Shown: in pieces, positions 26,081 through 34,887 of the stretch | How the letters are laid out: each line of letters starts with the position of its first letter | Numbering within the stretch: the first letter of the stretch is position 1 | Assembly (NCBI GenBank): GCA_023460395.1 | Contig: JAEWQB010000020.1 | Span: 145,994-209,993, forward strand | Direction: 5' to 3' | Source of the DNA: Pseudomonadota bacterium | Lineage (GTDB): Bacteria > Desulfobacterota > Desulfovibrionia > Desulfovibrionales > Desulfovibrionaceae | DNA: 64,000 bases | Made by a program: the position numbers and the translations under genes | Notes under the pieces: generated by a model | Database searches by the model: none | What the model saw: the letters and a program-made list of their open reading frames with translations, nothing else | What the model was told of the DNA's origin: nothing

Positions 26081-26695
26081 ATGTCTTGTGCTGACACGCA
26101 GGTATTTTTCGGCGCACCGCGCCTTAACCACATCACGCTTACAGGTCGGGTGACGGCATCCCCCGTTCCCGGCGTCACGCCCGGCACGCCGCATCCCAAT
26201 CAGACCCAACGGGACGCCGTGACCATTGTTCATCTTCATTTATGCGACCAAGGCCCTGCACCCGCGCAGGTTCCGCCCCCTTGCCCTTCCCGGCGTCCGT
26301 TTACCACAGGAGCCGCCATCCCCGAAAAGGCACCCGACGCAAAATGGACCAAGCCGACTCCCACAGTCCCCATCCTTGTACGCGGCGGCATGGCGCACTG
26401 GTGCGACACACTGCTCCCCGCCGGGGCGTTGATATACGTGGAAGCCAGCCTGTGCGTGCTCGACGGAACGCCTGACGGCGTTTGCCTTTCGTATCTGGAA
26501 GCGGGCAGCATCCGGCTGCTGGACAAACAGTCCCCGGTGCTCCCCGCACAGGCCGCCGCTCCGTCCGGCACACCGCCACATGCATGCCCTATCAATCGCC
26601 ACCTCCGGCTGCGCCTTCAGGAGACAATATCTCCCGCACATGTGCTACACGCGCTCTGCTCGCTGCCTTGTCCTTCCACCCGCTACGCGCACTAA
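26081..26695 (+). CDS. OB-fold single-stranded-DNA-binding-like protein
   Basis: A 204-residue protein whose start resembles SSB: LNHITLTGRVTASP, then a long Pro-rich loop, IPILVRGGMAHWCDT-like core and GALIYVEASLCVLDG, in the order of SSB beta strands 1, 4 and 5. The L45-type loop is unusually long and Pro-rich. The C-terminus lacks the acidic DDDIPF tip of cellular SSB. GGGAGGGAG precedes the ATG at 26081. The 215 bp before it hold no convincing gene. It is probably the module's own SSB or a related OB-fold factor; homology is inferred from pattern only. Confidence 0.6.
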   Translation: MSCADTQVFFGAPRLNHITLTGRVTASPVPGVTPGTPHPNQTQRDAVTIVHLHLCDQGPAPAQVPPPCPSRRPFTTGAAIPEKAPDAKWTKPTPTVPILVRGGMAHWCDTLLPAGALIYVEASLCVLDGTPDGVCLSYLEAGSIRLLDKQSPVLPAQAAAPSGTPPHACPINRHLRLRLQETISPAHVLHALCSLPCPSTRYAH

Positions 26696-26704
26696 GGAAA
26701 TGCC

Positions 26705-27202
26705 ATGTATATTCCCCGCTATTTCCGCATTGAAGAACTGGTTCCTCCAGCGATGCACGAGGCATGGAAACACGCCCCGAATACCCTCTTCATGCTGTTT
26801 GATACTGACGCATTGCGCTCGCTGGACGCCCTGCGGCACCGATATGGGCCTATCGCGGTAAACACGTGGGCACAGGGAGGACCGTTCCGCTACTCCGGGT
26901 GGCGTCCGTGGGATTGTTCCGAGGGTGCCGCGCTGTCCCAACACAAGCTTGGACGCGCCTTTGACTGCAAGTTCCACAAAGTCACCGCCGAAGAAGTGCG
27001 GCATGATTTGGCCTGCCGCCCGGCAGATGAGGCGTTCACCCGCATCCGGCGGGTTGAGGCATTCCCCGGCATGAGCTGGTTTCATTTTGATACAGGCAAC
27101 CACGACAGAGAGGCGCAGGGGATATTCGTTATGGGCGCTCCCCGTTCTCAACCCATTCCGCCCTTTGCATCCTCCACAGGAGCCGCGCCATGCCAGATAT
27201 AG
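26705..27202 (+). CDS. Peptidase M15 family protein (endolysin-like)
   Basis: A 165-residue D-Ala-D-Ala carboxypeptidase-like or L-Ala-D-Glu endopeptidase-like zinc protein. The metal and catalytic set is visible: SQHKLGRAFDCKF (H-x6-D) and SWFHFDTG (H-x-D). No signal peptide is present, as expected for a phage lysin released by a holin. AAGGAA precedes the ATG. The 3' end overlaps the next gene by 13 bp. A lysis gene within a compact repressor-controlled set argues for phage origin. Confidence 0.85.
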   Translation: MYIPRYFRIEELVPPAMHEAWKHAPNTLFMLFDTDALRSLDALRHRYGPIAVNTWAQGGPFRYSGWRPWDCSEGAALSQHKLGRAFDCKFHKVTAEEVRHDLACRPADEAFTRIRRVEAFPGMSWFHFDTGNHDREAQGIFVMGAPRSQPIPPFASSTGAAPCQI

Positions 27203-27603
27203 CCCCGCTGACGCCCCGCTTCATGGACTCCCCGCATGGTGCGCACGGAACGCAGCGGGCGGGAACCGCTCCCCAGCATTTCGGATACGCGGGCGGAATG
27301 CCGGACCACCCAGCCACGGGCATGGCAAGGGACGCCCCTCTTATTTATGTGGGCTTGTCCGCCATTGCCAAAGCAGTCGGGGCTGGCCCCGGCACTATAA
27401 AACGATGGATACGGGACGAGGCGTTTCCTGCCCGGCGCTGCTCAGACGGCATTTATCGGGCGTCGGCGTCCAGCATGCGGCAATGGTTTGAGCCGCCCTT
27501 TCCGGGCATGCCTCCCCGGCAGGCGGAGGCATGGGCCTCTCTTGCCCGGACGCGTAACCAGCAGATCCCGGACTGCCGAAGGCCGGAGGGGTTACCGAAC
27601 TAA
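27190..27603 (+). CDS. Helix-turn-helix DNA-binding protein
   Basis: A 137-residue protein with a helix-turn-helix near 55-80 (GLSAIAKAVGAGPGTIKRWIRDEAFPARRCSDGIYR) resembling MerR/excisionase-type winged HTH or a terminase small subunit. The first 50 residues are His/Pro/Gly-rich and low complexity. AGGAG lies 7 nt before the ATG. It ends the rightward module; a bidirectional terminator follows at 27772-27807. The role could be regulatory or packaging, but no terminase large subunit is present in the window. Confidence 0.7.
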   Translation: MPDIAPLTPRFMDSPHGAHGTQRAGTAPQHFGYAGGMPDHPATGMARDAPLIYVGLSAIAKAVGAGPGTIKRWIRDEAFPARRCSDGIYRASASSMRQWFEPPFPGMPPRQAEAWASLARTRNQQIPDCRRPEGLPN

Positions 27604-27771
27604 TCTCCGGGCGGCACGACGCCATCCGCGCGGAGAGGCCAAAACAGTGTTGCCGCGCGGGAGCGTTTCACCCACGGGCCACGCAGAACAGGCGTGCGGC
27701 TCTCCACCACACCGGATGAGAACTGGCGGGACGAGGCACCGCAAGAGAGGCGGGCATCCCGCAATCCCATA

Positions 27772-27807
27772 CAAAAAGGGCAGCGGAAGTTTCCGCTGCC
27801 CTTTTCT
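27772..27807. terminator. Bidirectional terminator
   Basis: GGGCAGCGGAA (27778-27788) pairs with TTCCGCTGCCC (27791-27801) around GT, with an A-run before and a T-run after. It ends the phage-like operon on the plus strand and the 27825-28331 gene on the minus strand. Confidence 0.88.
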
Positions 27808-27824
27808 TCTGCGATATCTATTCG

Positions 27825-28331
27825 CTACGCCGAACAGCGCAACGTCTTCAAACCATCTTTGAACAACACTTCCATTTTGTCTGGGGAGGTAACGCTCTGC
27901 ACTTCCCCCATGCCGAAGGTGGGATGATCCAGCACCTCGCCCACCGCATAGGTGTCCCGCATAGAATAGGCGCGGGCGTCATCGGTGCCTTTAGAGACGA
28001 TCACCGACTTCCACGCAATCATTACAGCCTCGGCTTCCTGCCGCGCACGCTGTTCCGCACGGGTTTGCGCGGCTTTTTTGGCAGCCTCGGAACGGGCAAG
28101 CGAGACGGACTCCGCTCTGGTTTCCCCGGTGCGCACCTTGCGGACGCCGGACGATTCCGACTTCAGCTTGGGCTTGCGAACCTCCCGATACTTATGCACG
28201 CTGCCACAGGCTTGACACTCCACCTTCACAATGGTGTCGCCCACCATGGCCACAATAACATGGCCTGTGACATCGTTACAGCGGGAACAGGAGGTTTCAA
28301 TACGGCCACCGGCAGACAGTTCTTTAGTCAT
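27825..28331 (-). CDS. Zinc-ribbon protein with a C-terminal CarD/KOW-like domain
   Basis: A 168-residue protein in three parts: an N-terminal zinc ribbon (CSRCND...CQACGS, about 15-45), a central Arg/Ala/Glu-rich helix (SLARSEAAKKAAQTRAEQRA), and a C-terminal small barrel (YAVGEVLDHPTFGMGEVQSV) of the kind found in CarD, UvrD tails and TRCF. The combination suggests contact with RNA polymerase or nucleic acids. The ATG at 28331, or the one just before at 28334, follows GAGAGAG. About 400 bp upstream has no gene. I do not recognise a named family. Confidence 0.8.
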   Translation of the reverse strand: MTKELSAGGRIETSCSRCNDVTGHVIVAMVGDTIVKVECQACGSVHKYREVRKPKLKSESSGVRKVRTGETRAESVSLARSEAAKKAAQTRAEQRARQEAEAVMIAWKSVIVSKGTDDARAYSMRDTYAVGEVLDHPTFGMGEVQSVTSPDKMEVLFKDGLKTLRCSA

Positions 28332-28747
28332 CATCTCTCTCGATCTCGTTAGCTGTGAGGCACATATGGTTTTCAAATCCGTGACAGGCAACGCTCGGCG
28401 CACAGAGAAACGGTCAATGCAAAACCGCCCCGGCATGACGGCGAACCTTTCGCATATCATGCCCCGGGCGGCTTGACCACCGAAGCGCACCGGCAGCATA
28501 CCGGACGGATTCTCCATGGAAATATCACAAATAGACATTGCGCCAGCCTGAACGGGCCACCACATAGCGTTTCCATGGAAAACCGCAAAGGAGGCCTGCG
28601 TTAGGAAGTTTCGGCGCAAGGGCTGGGACAATAACGCCTTGCCCCAGCCATGGCAAGCCCCGTGACGGGGAGAAACGCGGGTTTTCATAAACCCCGGTCC
28701 CACGGCGAACACGGGGCATCTGCAAAAAGCCGCCGTCCGCACCGGCC
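28332..28747. other. Intergenic region, no gene seen
   Basis: About 415 bp between the HDOD response regulator stop and the zinc-ribbon gene start. Several GC-rich dyads occur, for example CCCCGTGACGGGG near 28663-28676, but none has a proper T-run. Translated frames are Cys/Arg/Gly-rich and do not resemble protein. Confidence 0.45.
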
Positions 28748-30094
28748 TCACGCGGGCGATGCGTCCTCGTCACAACCATGGGGAGAAGAACAGTCCTCCG
28801 CCTTCTCACCTTCCGCCGCGTTTGTCTCCACGCCCGCGTCAGCCATCAGTTTACGGCAGGCGGCGCGCATTCCCTCCATCTTTCCGGCGAGTCCGGTCCG
28901 CGCCAGAAACGCGCTGTCCGCCTTAGGACGCCGATAGTGGGAATGCAGCACAATCAGGTCATGCTCCAGCACATTGCCCAAGTGCACCGCGGCAAGCGGA
29001 ATATCTGTCGCGCCAAATACCGGCGGCGGACAAGTGGGGCAAGTTTCTCCAACATGAACGGCATGACCGCTTTCCGGGGGACGCGAAGGGAAGTGGTGCC
29101 CCAGCACTGCCTCTACAACGGGAACGGGCAACCCCCACAGAGCGAGAAGATATGCGCCTATCTCCGCATGCGTGGTATGAAGCACGGAAAACTCGGCTTC
29201 CGGCAGCGTCAGTTCTTCTTCCCGGACCTTACGCAGCACCTCGGCGTATTCGGCAGATAAATGAGAAAGCAGCACGAGCTTGCCCACATCATGCAGAAGC
29301 CCGGCGATAAACGCGTGGTCCGCCACCTCTCGCGTTGCCCCCATCTGTAACGCCAGCATCCGGGAAAAATGGCCCACATGCGTGCCGTGCCGCCACAGAT
29401 AATGCAGGTTCACCGCCAGCCCCTCAGGCGGTCGGAACCGTTTTGTCAATTCCAACCCCAGAACCAGACTTTTCACTGTTTCCGTACCCAGCAGCACCAC
29501 GGCCTGATGCGGACCGGAAACATGCCTGCGCAGCCCGAAAAAAGAAGAATTCACCAGCCGCAGTAACGAAGCTGTCAATCCTGTATCACGTTCAATAAGC
29601 TCACCTATGTGATCCAACGAGGGGGAAGGGGAACGCAGTTCCCGTTCCAATTCCTCAAACACCTCCGGTACCGTGGGCAGAGCCGCCCCCCCAGCGAGCA
29701 AATGCCGCACGCGCTCATTTTCCAAAACGTGCCGCAAACGCATGGCCTGCTCCACAATCTCTTCCAGTTCCCCTGCATCGCAAGGCTTGGAGACAAACTG
29801 ATGGGCGGGCAATACGGTCTTTAAAATCATCTGGCGGTCTGAGTATCCAGAAAGAATTATCCGCAAGGTATGCGGATGCCGCCGCTGCACTTCCGCCAAC
29901 AAATCGCCCCCGTCCATGCCGGGCATGCGCATGTCGGAAACGATCACATCATGCGGAGTACGCTCCAGAACACGCAACGCCTCCTGCGCACTGCCAGCAA
30001 ATGAGGTTTCCCACTGACAACGGCGGATGTGCAAAGCCCGGCGCAGTCCGTCCAGCACACCGGGGTCATCGTCCACAAAAAGCACTCGCAGCAT
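28748..30094 (-). CDS. Response regulator with HDOD output domain
   Basis: A 448-residue cytoplasmic protein. The N-terminal receiver (1-120) has VDDDP, the phospho-acceptor in VSDMRMPGMDG and the Lys in VSKPCD. The central HDOD domain (about 140-340) has LPTVPEVFEELERELRSP, RLVNSSFFGLRR and GLLHDVGKLVLLSHL. A Cys-rich segment ETCPTCPPP lies near 350, and the C-terminus is acidic and disordered. GGGAG lies 7 nt before ATG 30094. Similar RpfG-like layouts use HD-GYP, but here GYP is absent, so c-di-GMP hydrolysis is not expected. Confidence 0.9.
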   Translation of the reverse strand: MLRVLFVDDDPGVLDGLRRALHIRRCQWETSFAGSAQEALRVLERTPHDVIVSDMRMPGMDGGDLLAEVQRRHPHTLRIILSGYSDRQMILKTVLPAHQFVSKPCDAGELEEIVEQAMRLRHVLENERVRHLLAGGAALPTVPEVFEELERELRSPSPSLDHIGELIERDTGLTASLLRLVNSSFFGLRRHVSGPHQAVVLLGTETVKSLVLGLELTKRFRPPEGLAVNLHYLWRHGTHVGHFSRMLALQMGATREVADHAFIAGLLHDVGKLVLLSHLSAEYAEVLRKVREEELTLPEAEFSVLHTTHAEIGAYLLALWGLPVPVVEAVLGHHFPSRPPESGHAVHVGETCPTCPPPVFGATDIPLAAVHLGNVLEHDLIVLHSHYRRPKADSAFLARTGLAGKMEGMRAACRKLMADAGVETNAAEGEKAEDCSSPHGCDEDASPA

Positions 30095-30569
30095 ATGTTG
30101 ACTCCCGCCCCCCGGCCTTAGTTGTTTCCACGTATTCACAACCATTATGCACTAGAGGAAAAGCCTTCGGCAAGCCCCACGTATTTTTCTACCACCGGGC
30201 CTCCGCGACTGAGGGGGGCGGACAAAAAGAGCAGCCGCCCTTTGGCGGCGTTGCGCACCATCCCTTCCCTCTCCCCCGAAAACCGTATCGAATCGCAGCC
30301 TTGCCCGGTGCCGCGTGAGGCTTTGTCACTATCTAACCGAAAGGGCGCCCCGCACGGTAATTCCGGCGAGGCGCTGGATTTCCTGTCCCGCAACGCCCCT
30401 TCCACCGCTTGCGCCAAATGCCGAGGCAGGGTACCCAAAGGCGCACCCGTGCGACACTCCCCACCGGATGTTTGTCTGGCGGGCCGCAGGTGCCCGGACG
30501 ATGCCACGACCGGGAACGGACGCGGCACCACGCGGAGAACACGCGACACCACGCAGGAGAGGAAAGGGA
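30095..30569. other. Intergenic region, no gene seen
   Basis: About 475 bp between divergent genes. It should contain the promoters of the HDOD regulator and of the 30570 gene. A short dyad GCCGCC-CTTT-GGCGGC at 30234-30249 was noted. Open frames here are Arg/Pro/Ser-rich on both strands and lack ribosome sites. Confidence 0.45.
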
Positions 30570-31472
30570 ATGGATATTTTCGTAGAGCTGGATAACGCCG
30601 CAGAGCGAAAAGAAATCGTCAACGAACTTGGCATATTGGGAGAAGCATCGCAGCATTTCCGCACAGCGTTCACGGTGCAACGTATTGTCGTACCTGACGA
30701 TTTCGATGCGAAAGTCAACGAATTGCAAGGTTCCGCGAACTATCGGTCCACCCCCGGCATGGAGCCGGTATCCCGCACCATACCCACTCGCGAAGGGTAC
30801 GTTCTCCTGTTTCATCCCATGCTCTACACCAGTTCCGCGTATGACAACCATGTGCGGTACGCCATCTACTGGCACGAATTCACGCTGCTGGTGAACCGGA
30901 GTCGGTTCCCTGTGCTCCTGCGGCACAAGCTGGACCGTTTTGCCAACTATTTCGTCAATCTTTACCAACTCTACGATCACTATTGCGCAGCCCGGCGCTC
31001 CTTTGAGTTTCGCGACGCCATCCTCAGTTCCGTGCTCAAGGAACAGCTTTCTTCCACCGCCAGAACAGATTTAGAACGCTCCCTTGCAGGGAGCCTTGCC
31101 CTTTTGCGTAACAAGGCGGAATATTATGACTGGATTCGCTTCCAGATTATGGAATTCCGGGAGCATGGCAATGTGAACGACTTTCTGGAGCAGGTGCGCG
31201 ACAAGATAACCCGGCTCTCTTTTTCCCTTATCTACGCGTATGCCACCATGGACCACTACGCCGACCTGCGTCACCACGAATCGCTTATTGCCGATGCCCC
31301 CATGCTCAATGGTAACACCCGCGCGTTTCTGGAATATCTGCGCCTCAAGTATCAGGAAGACGCCGTGGACCTAACAGACGGCATAGACCTTATGGAGGCG
31401 CTCTGGGCAAATTTTGGTGTCCGGTTTGTGGACGGCGAACGTCTGATGGAATGCGAGGTACTGGATATTTAA
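30570..31472 (+). CDS. Unrecognised cytoplasmic protein, 300 aa
   Basis: A 300-residue, mainly helical, soluble protein; no signal peptide or membrane segment. It starts MDIFVELDNAAERKEIVNEL after AGGAGAGGAAAGGGA, a strong ribosome site. Aromatic and charged content is high (YAIYWHEFTLLVNRSRFP; NKAEYYDWIRFQIMEFREHGNVND; LIYAYATMDHYADLRHHESL). I do not recognise the family, and no catalytic motif stands out. Codon use matches the neighbours, so it is a genuine gene. It precedes the exporter operon by about 240 bp and may be transcribed separately. Confidence 0.85.
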   Translation: MDIFVELDNAAERKEIVNELGILGEASQHFRTAFTVQRIVVPDDFDAKVNELQGSANYRSTPGMEPVSRTIPTREGYVLLFHPMLYTSSAYDNHVRYAIYWHEFTLLVNRSRFPVLLRHKLDRFANYFVNLYQLYDHYCAARRSFEFRDAILSSVLKEQLSSTARTDLERSLAGSLALLRNKAEYYDWIRFQIMEFREHGNVNDFLEQVRDKITRLSFSLIYAYATMDHYADLRHHESLIADAPMLNGNTRAFLEYLRLKYQEDAVDLTDGIDLMEALWANFGVRFVDGERLMECEVLDI

Positions 31473-31709
31473 AAAACGAACCGGCAGATAAAAAACAGCG
31501 CGTTCGTTCTATACGGGATATTTTCCGTAATCAGGGCTGGCCTCATCCCTTTCGTGTATTATCTTAGCGGACCGTGCGCACCTTCGCGCTCACCGCGCAG
31601 GAAGCACACGGGCAGCAGACAGCCTTCCCGCCGGGTGGCACTTTCCACGAAGTCGGCGCGACACTGGCATCAACCCGTTTCACCGGACACGGCAACAGAA
31701 AGGTGGCTC

Positions 31710-32942
31710 ATGCGTAAGGTTCTCGCTATCGGTTTTCTTCTTCTCGCCACAGCGGGTGGCGGCGTGTGGTACTGGCAAACCCAGCGCCCCGCGCAGGAAA
31801 CCCGCATTCTGGAAACCGTCCGGCTTGAAAAAGGTGACGTCCGCGCCACCCTTCAGGCAACAGGCATTATCAAACCGGAAGTAGGCGCCATTGTAAAAAC
31901 CGGCAGCCGTGCCACCGGACTAATTAAACAGATGTACGTGCGCGTGGGAGATTCCGTAAAAAAGGGCGACCTTATCGCGGAAATTGACGACCGCGAGCAA
32001 CAGGCGAGTCTGGAGGAAGCCGAGGCCACATTGCGGAAAGCGCAGGCGGAATTTTCCCGCGTGGAAACCGTCTACCCCCTGCAAATCAACGAGGCTCGTG
32101 CTCAATACGAGGCCACCCGTGCCGAAGCGGACTATCTTAGTCTGAGCCGCCGCCGCAAGGAAGAGCTTGTGGCGAAGCAGTTGGAATCGCAAGACAGCCT
32201 AGACGATGCGCGGCAGCGCTTCCAAGTGGCGGATAATACGCTCAAGGCCCGCGCCGCCACGCTGAAACGTCTGGAGACTGAATACCAACTGGAAAAAGTT
32301 AAGGCACAAGAAGCCGTAGCCGCCGCAGAGGCTTCGTTAAATTCCGTCCGGGTCCGCATTACCTATACCACTATTTACGCCCCTATCGACGGCACTGTCA
32401 GTCAGGTAGCCGCCCAGACCGGAGAAACCGTTGTCGCCGGGCTGGAAGTTGCCAACCTGATTACAATTCTGGACCCGGCCCGCCTTGAAATGTGGATATA
32501 CGTGGACGAAACGGATGTAGGTCAGGTACGCCCCGGCATGCCCGTGGAATTTCGGGTGGACGCCTACCCCGACACTGTGTTTTCCGGCACAGTGGACCAG
32601 ATTTACCCGGAGCCGGAAGTACGTGATAATATTGTCTACTATCAGGCTCTCGTCAGGCTTTCCTCGGAAACCGCCATGGAACTGCGACCGGAAATGACCA
32701 CTCAGTGTACCGTGGTGGTAGAGCGCAAGGATGGCGTGCTGGCTCTGCCCAATGACGCGCTGAAATGGGTGGATGGCGAACAGTATGTTTTTGTACGCGA
32801 CGCCAACGGCCGAGTGCGCCGCGTGCAGCCCAAACTGGGGCTTGTGGGACAAAATTTCAGCGAAGTGCTGGATGGCCTGACAGAAGGAGACACGGTGGCG
32901 ACACGGCTGGTGCTGCCCTCTTCCGGCGGTGCGAGGCGTTAA
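31710..32942 (+). CDS. MacA/HlyD-type periplasmic adaptor (membrane fusion protein)
   Basis: A 410-residue periplasmic adaptor anchored by an N-terminal membrane helix (VLAIGFLLLATAGGGVWYW). The lipoyl half-motif ATGIIKPEVGAIVKTGSRATGLIKQMYVRVGDSVKKGDLIAEID is followed by a long coiled-coil hairpin (about 95-220), the second lipoyl half (TIYAPIDGTVSQVAAQTGETV) and beta-barrel domains. It links an inner-membrane ABC transporter to an outer-membrane channel. AAAGGTGG precedes ATG 31710. The ATPase gene follows after 3 bp. Confidence 0.92.
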   Translation: MRKVLAIGFLLLATAGGGVWYWQTQRPAQETRILETVRLEKGDVRATLQATGIIKPEVGAIVKTGSRATGLIKQMYVRVGDSVKKGDLIAEIDDREQQASLEEAEATLRKAQAEFSRVETVYPLQINEARAQYEATRAEADYLSLSRRRKEELVAKQLESQDSLDDARQRFQVADNTLKARAATLKRLETEYQLEKVKAQEAVAAAEASLNSVRVRITYTTIYAPIDGTVSQVAAQTGETVVAGLEVANLITILDPARLEMWIYVDETDVGQVRPGMPVEFRVDAYPDTVFSGTVDQIYPEPEVRDNIVYYQALVRLSSETAMELRPEMTTQCTVVVERKDGVLALPNDALKWVDGEQYVFVRDANGRVRRVQPKLGLVGQNFSEVLDGLTEGDTVATRLVLPSSGGARR

Positions 32943-32945
32943 CCC

Positions 32946-33650
32946 GTGACACACTCCGCACAGCCCGCAGCCTGCGTTCTCACCGAAGCGCTTACCCGCA
33001 CCTTCACGCAGGGAGAGCTTACAGTGGAGGCGGTAAAGCCGCTTACCCTACGCATAGACCATGGAGAATTTGTGGCTATTCAGGGGGCGTCCGGTTCCGG
33101 TAAATCCACCTTGCTGCACCTGCTGGCGTTGCTGGACAGCCCGTCGGGCGGACACTACTTTCTGGACGGAACCGACACGGCGAGTATGGATGATGACACC
33201 CGCAGTGCGGCACGGAACCGTTTGGTGGGCATAGTCTTCCAAAGCTTTTATCTGGTGCCCTACGCCACAGCGCTGGATAATGTTCTGCTTCCCGGCCTGT
33301 ATGGTACCAAACCCAACCGCGAGTTGCGCCCGCGTGCCGAAGCACTGCTGGAACGCGTGGGGTTGGCTGACCGCATGCACTTTCGCCCTTCAGGACTTTC
33401 CGGCGGGCAACAGCAGCGGGTGGCCCTAGCCCGCGCCTTGCTCAATAATCCTCCGCTGCTTCTGGCGGACGAACCTACCGGACAACTGGATTCGGCCACC
33501 AGCGCCGATATCCTCAATCTGTTTGAGTCCATCAACGCCACGGGAAAAACCGTGGTTATTGTCACTCACGATCCGCAAACCGCCGCGCGAGCGCGGCGAC
33601 GTCTGGAGTTCGCGGATGGCCGCGTTGTGGACGATACCCGCCAATATTAG
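32946..33650 (+). CDS. MacB/LolD-type ABC transporter ATP-binding protein
   Basis: A 234-residue ABC ATPase with Walker A GASGSGKST, Q-loop VFQSFYL, signature LSGGQQQR, Walker B LLADEPTGQLD and H-loop VTHD. The separate ATPase with FtsX-like permeases is the MacB/LolCDE-type arrangement. The start is GTG, 3 bp past the adaptor stop, with GAGG upstream. It overlaps the first permease by 35 bp. Confidence 0.93.
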   Translation: MTHSAQPAACVLTEALTRTFTQGELTVEAVKPLTLRIDHGEFVAIQGASGSGKSTLLHLLALLDSPSGGHYFLDGTDTASMDDDTRSAARNRLVGIVFQSFYLVPYATALDNVLLPGLYGTKPNRELRPRAEALLERVGLADRMHFRPSGLSGGQQQRVALARALLNNPPLLLADEPTGQLDSATSADILNLFESINATGKTVVIVTHDPQTAARARRRLEFADGRVVDDTRQY

Positions 33651-34887
33651 GCTCGAAACCGTGCTGCGGCACGCGTGGCGTATCCAGAAGACCGCGCTTA
33701 CCGCGCTCTGGGCCTTCAAGCTGCGTGCGCTCTTCGTTATTGCCGCAGTCGCGCTCGGCATCGCCTCGCTTACGGTCATCATCGCCGCGCTGGACGGAGC
33801 CAATCGCCGCGCGGAAGAGATGACCGCAGTGTTCGGGCCGGACGCGCTGTTCATCCTTGGTGGCGACATCACCAACCGCGCCGTGGGCCAGCGGTTCTAT
33901 ACCCTGTCATGGAATGACGTGCTCCGCATTCGCCAGTCCTTACCCGGCGCATATCTTGTGGTGCCCACTCAGATGGTGCGCGGGCAAACCATCCGCCACG
34001 GCAATGCCAACTGGACCGTGGGAGCCACCATAGGAGCCACGGCTGAGTACGGAGACTCGTGGAACTGGCCTCTGGCGGAAGGGCGCGACATTTCCGAAAC
34101 AGACGTGGAACGCGGGGCACGCGTCTGCCTGCTTGGCGCAATGCCCAGCCGGGAACTCTTCGGCAAAGCCAGCCCCGTGGGCAAGACAGTGCTTTTGCAA
34201 AATATTCCTTTCACAGTCGTGGGCCTGCTGGAATCGCGGGGCATGAGTGGCGGCGGGGGAAATCTGGATGACAGGGTTATTGTCCCGCTAACCACCATGA
34301 CCCAGCGGTTTGGTACTGACCGCAACTATTTTGGCTCCGTGCGCGTCAAATTCCATGATGCCCGCAACATGGACCTGAATATCGCCAATCTGGAAAGCCT
34401 GCTCCGGCACTTGCACGGCATCCGGCAAGGCGATCCCAACGATTTCACTATCCTTTCCGCCAGCGAAGTACAAAAAGTTCTCACCATGATTAAGGGGGGG
34501 CTGACCATCTTTCTGGGTATCACCGCAGCCGCCGCCATTCTTGTAGGAGGCTTTGTCCTTGCCAATCTGTTCTATCTTTCCGTTTCTGAGCGCACGCGGG
34601 AAATAGGCCTACGCCGGGCCATGGGTGCCACCCGTGGTACCATTGTGGCCCAATTCCTCGCCGAGGCGGTGGGGCTTACCCTAGCGGGTGCTCTGGTGGG
34701 TGTTTTTCTGGGCCTTGCCATGGGGCAGATGCTGACCCGGCTGGGACTCATCGATATTCGCCTTTCGTGGAGCATTTTTCTCTGGGCACTGGGAGCCGCG
34801 TCCTCCGTGGGAATCATCTTCGGCCTGCGCCCCGCCCGACGCGCCGCAGAGCTGGACCCCATTCAGGCATTGCGGGGAGACAGCTAA
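33616..34887 (+). CDS. FtsX/MacB-type ABC transporter permease
   Basis: A 423-residue inner-membrane permease. It has one N-terminal membrane helix (ALFVIAAVALGIASLTVIIAAL), a large MacB periplasmic domain, and three C-terminal helices of the FtsX domain with ERTREIGLRRAMGATRGTI. The start at 33616 has GGAG eight bases upstream and lies inside the ATPase gene. The stop overlaps the second permease start (TAATG). It pairs with the second permease as a heterodimer. Confidence 0.9.
   Translation: MAALWTIPANIRLETVLRHAWRIQKTALTALWAFKLRALFVIAAVALGIASLTVIIAALDGANRRAEEMTAVFGPDALFILGGDITNRAVGQRFYTLSWNDVLRIRQSLPGAYLVVPTQMVRGQTIRHGNANWTVGATIGATAEYGDSWNWPLAEGRDISETDVERGARVCLLGAMPSRELFGKASPVGKTVLLQNIPFTVVGLLESRGMSGGGGNLDDRVIVPLTTMTQRFGTDRNYFGSVRVKFHDARNMDLNIANLESLLRHLHGIRQGDPNDFTILSASEVQKVLTMIKGGLTIFLGITAAAAILVGGFVLANLFYLSVSERTREIGLRRAMGATRGTIVAQFLAEAVGLTLAGALVGVFLGLAMGQMLTRLGLIDIRLSWSIFLWALGAASSVGIIFGLRPARRAAELDPIQALRGDS

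Noticed and set aside
30145..30552. Minus-strand 135-codon frame upstream of the 30570 gene
   Set aside because: Arg/Ser/Gly-rich without a ribosome site; region looks non-coding.
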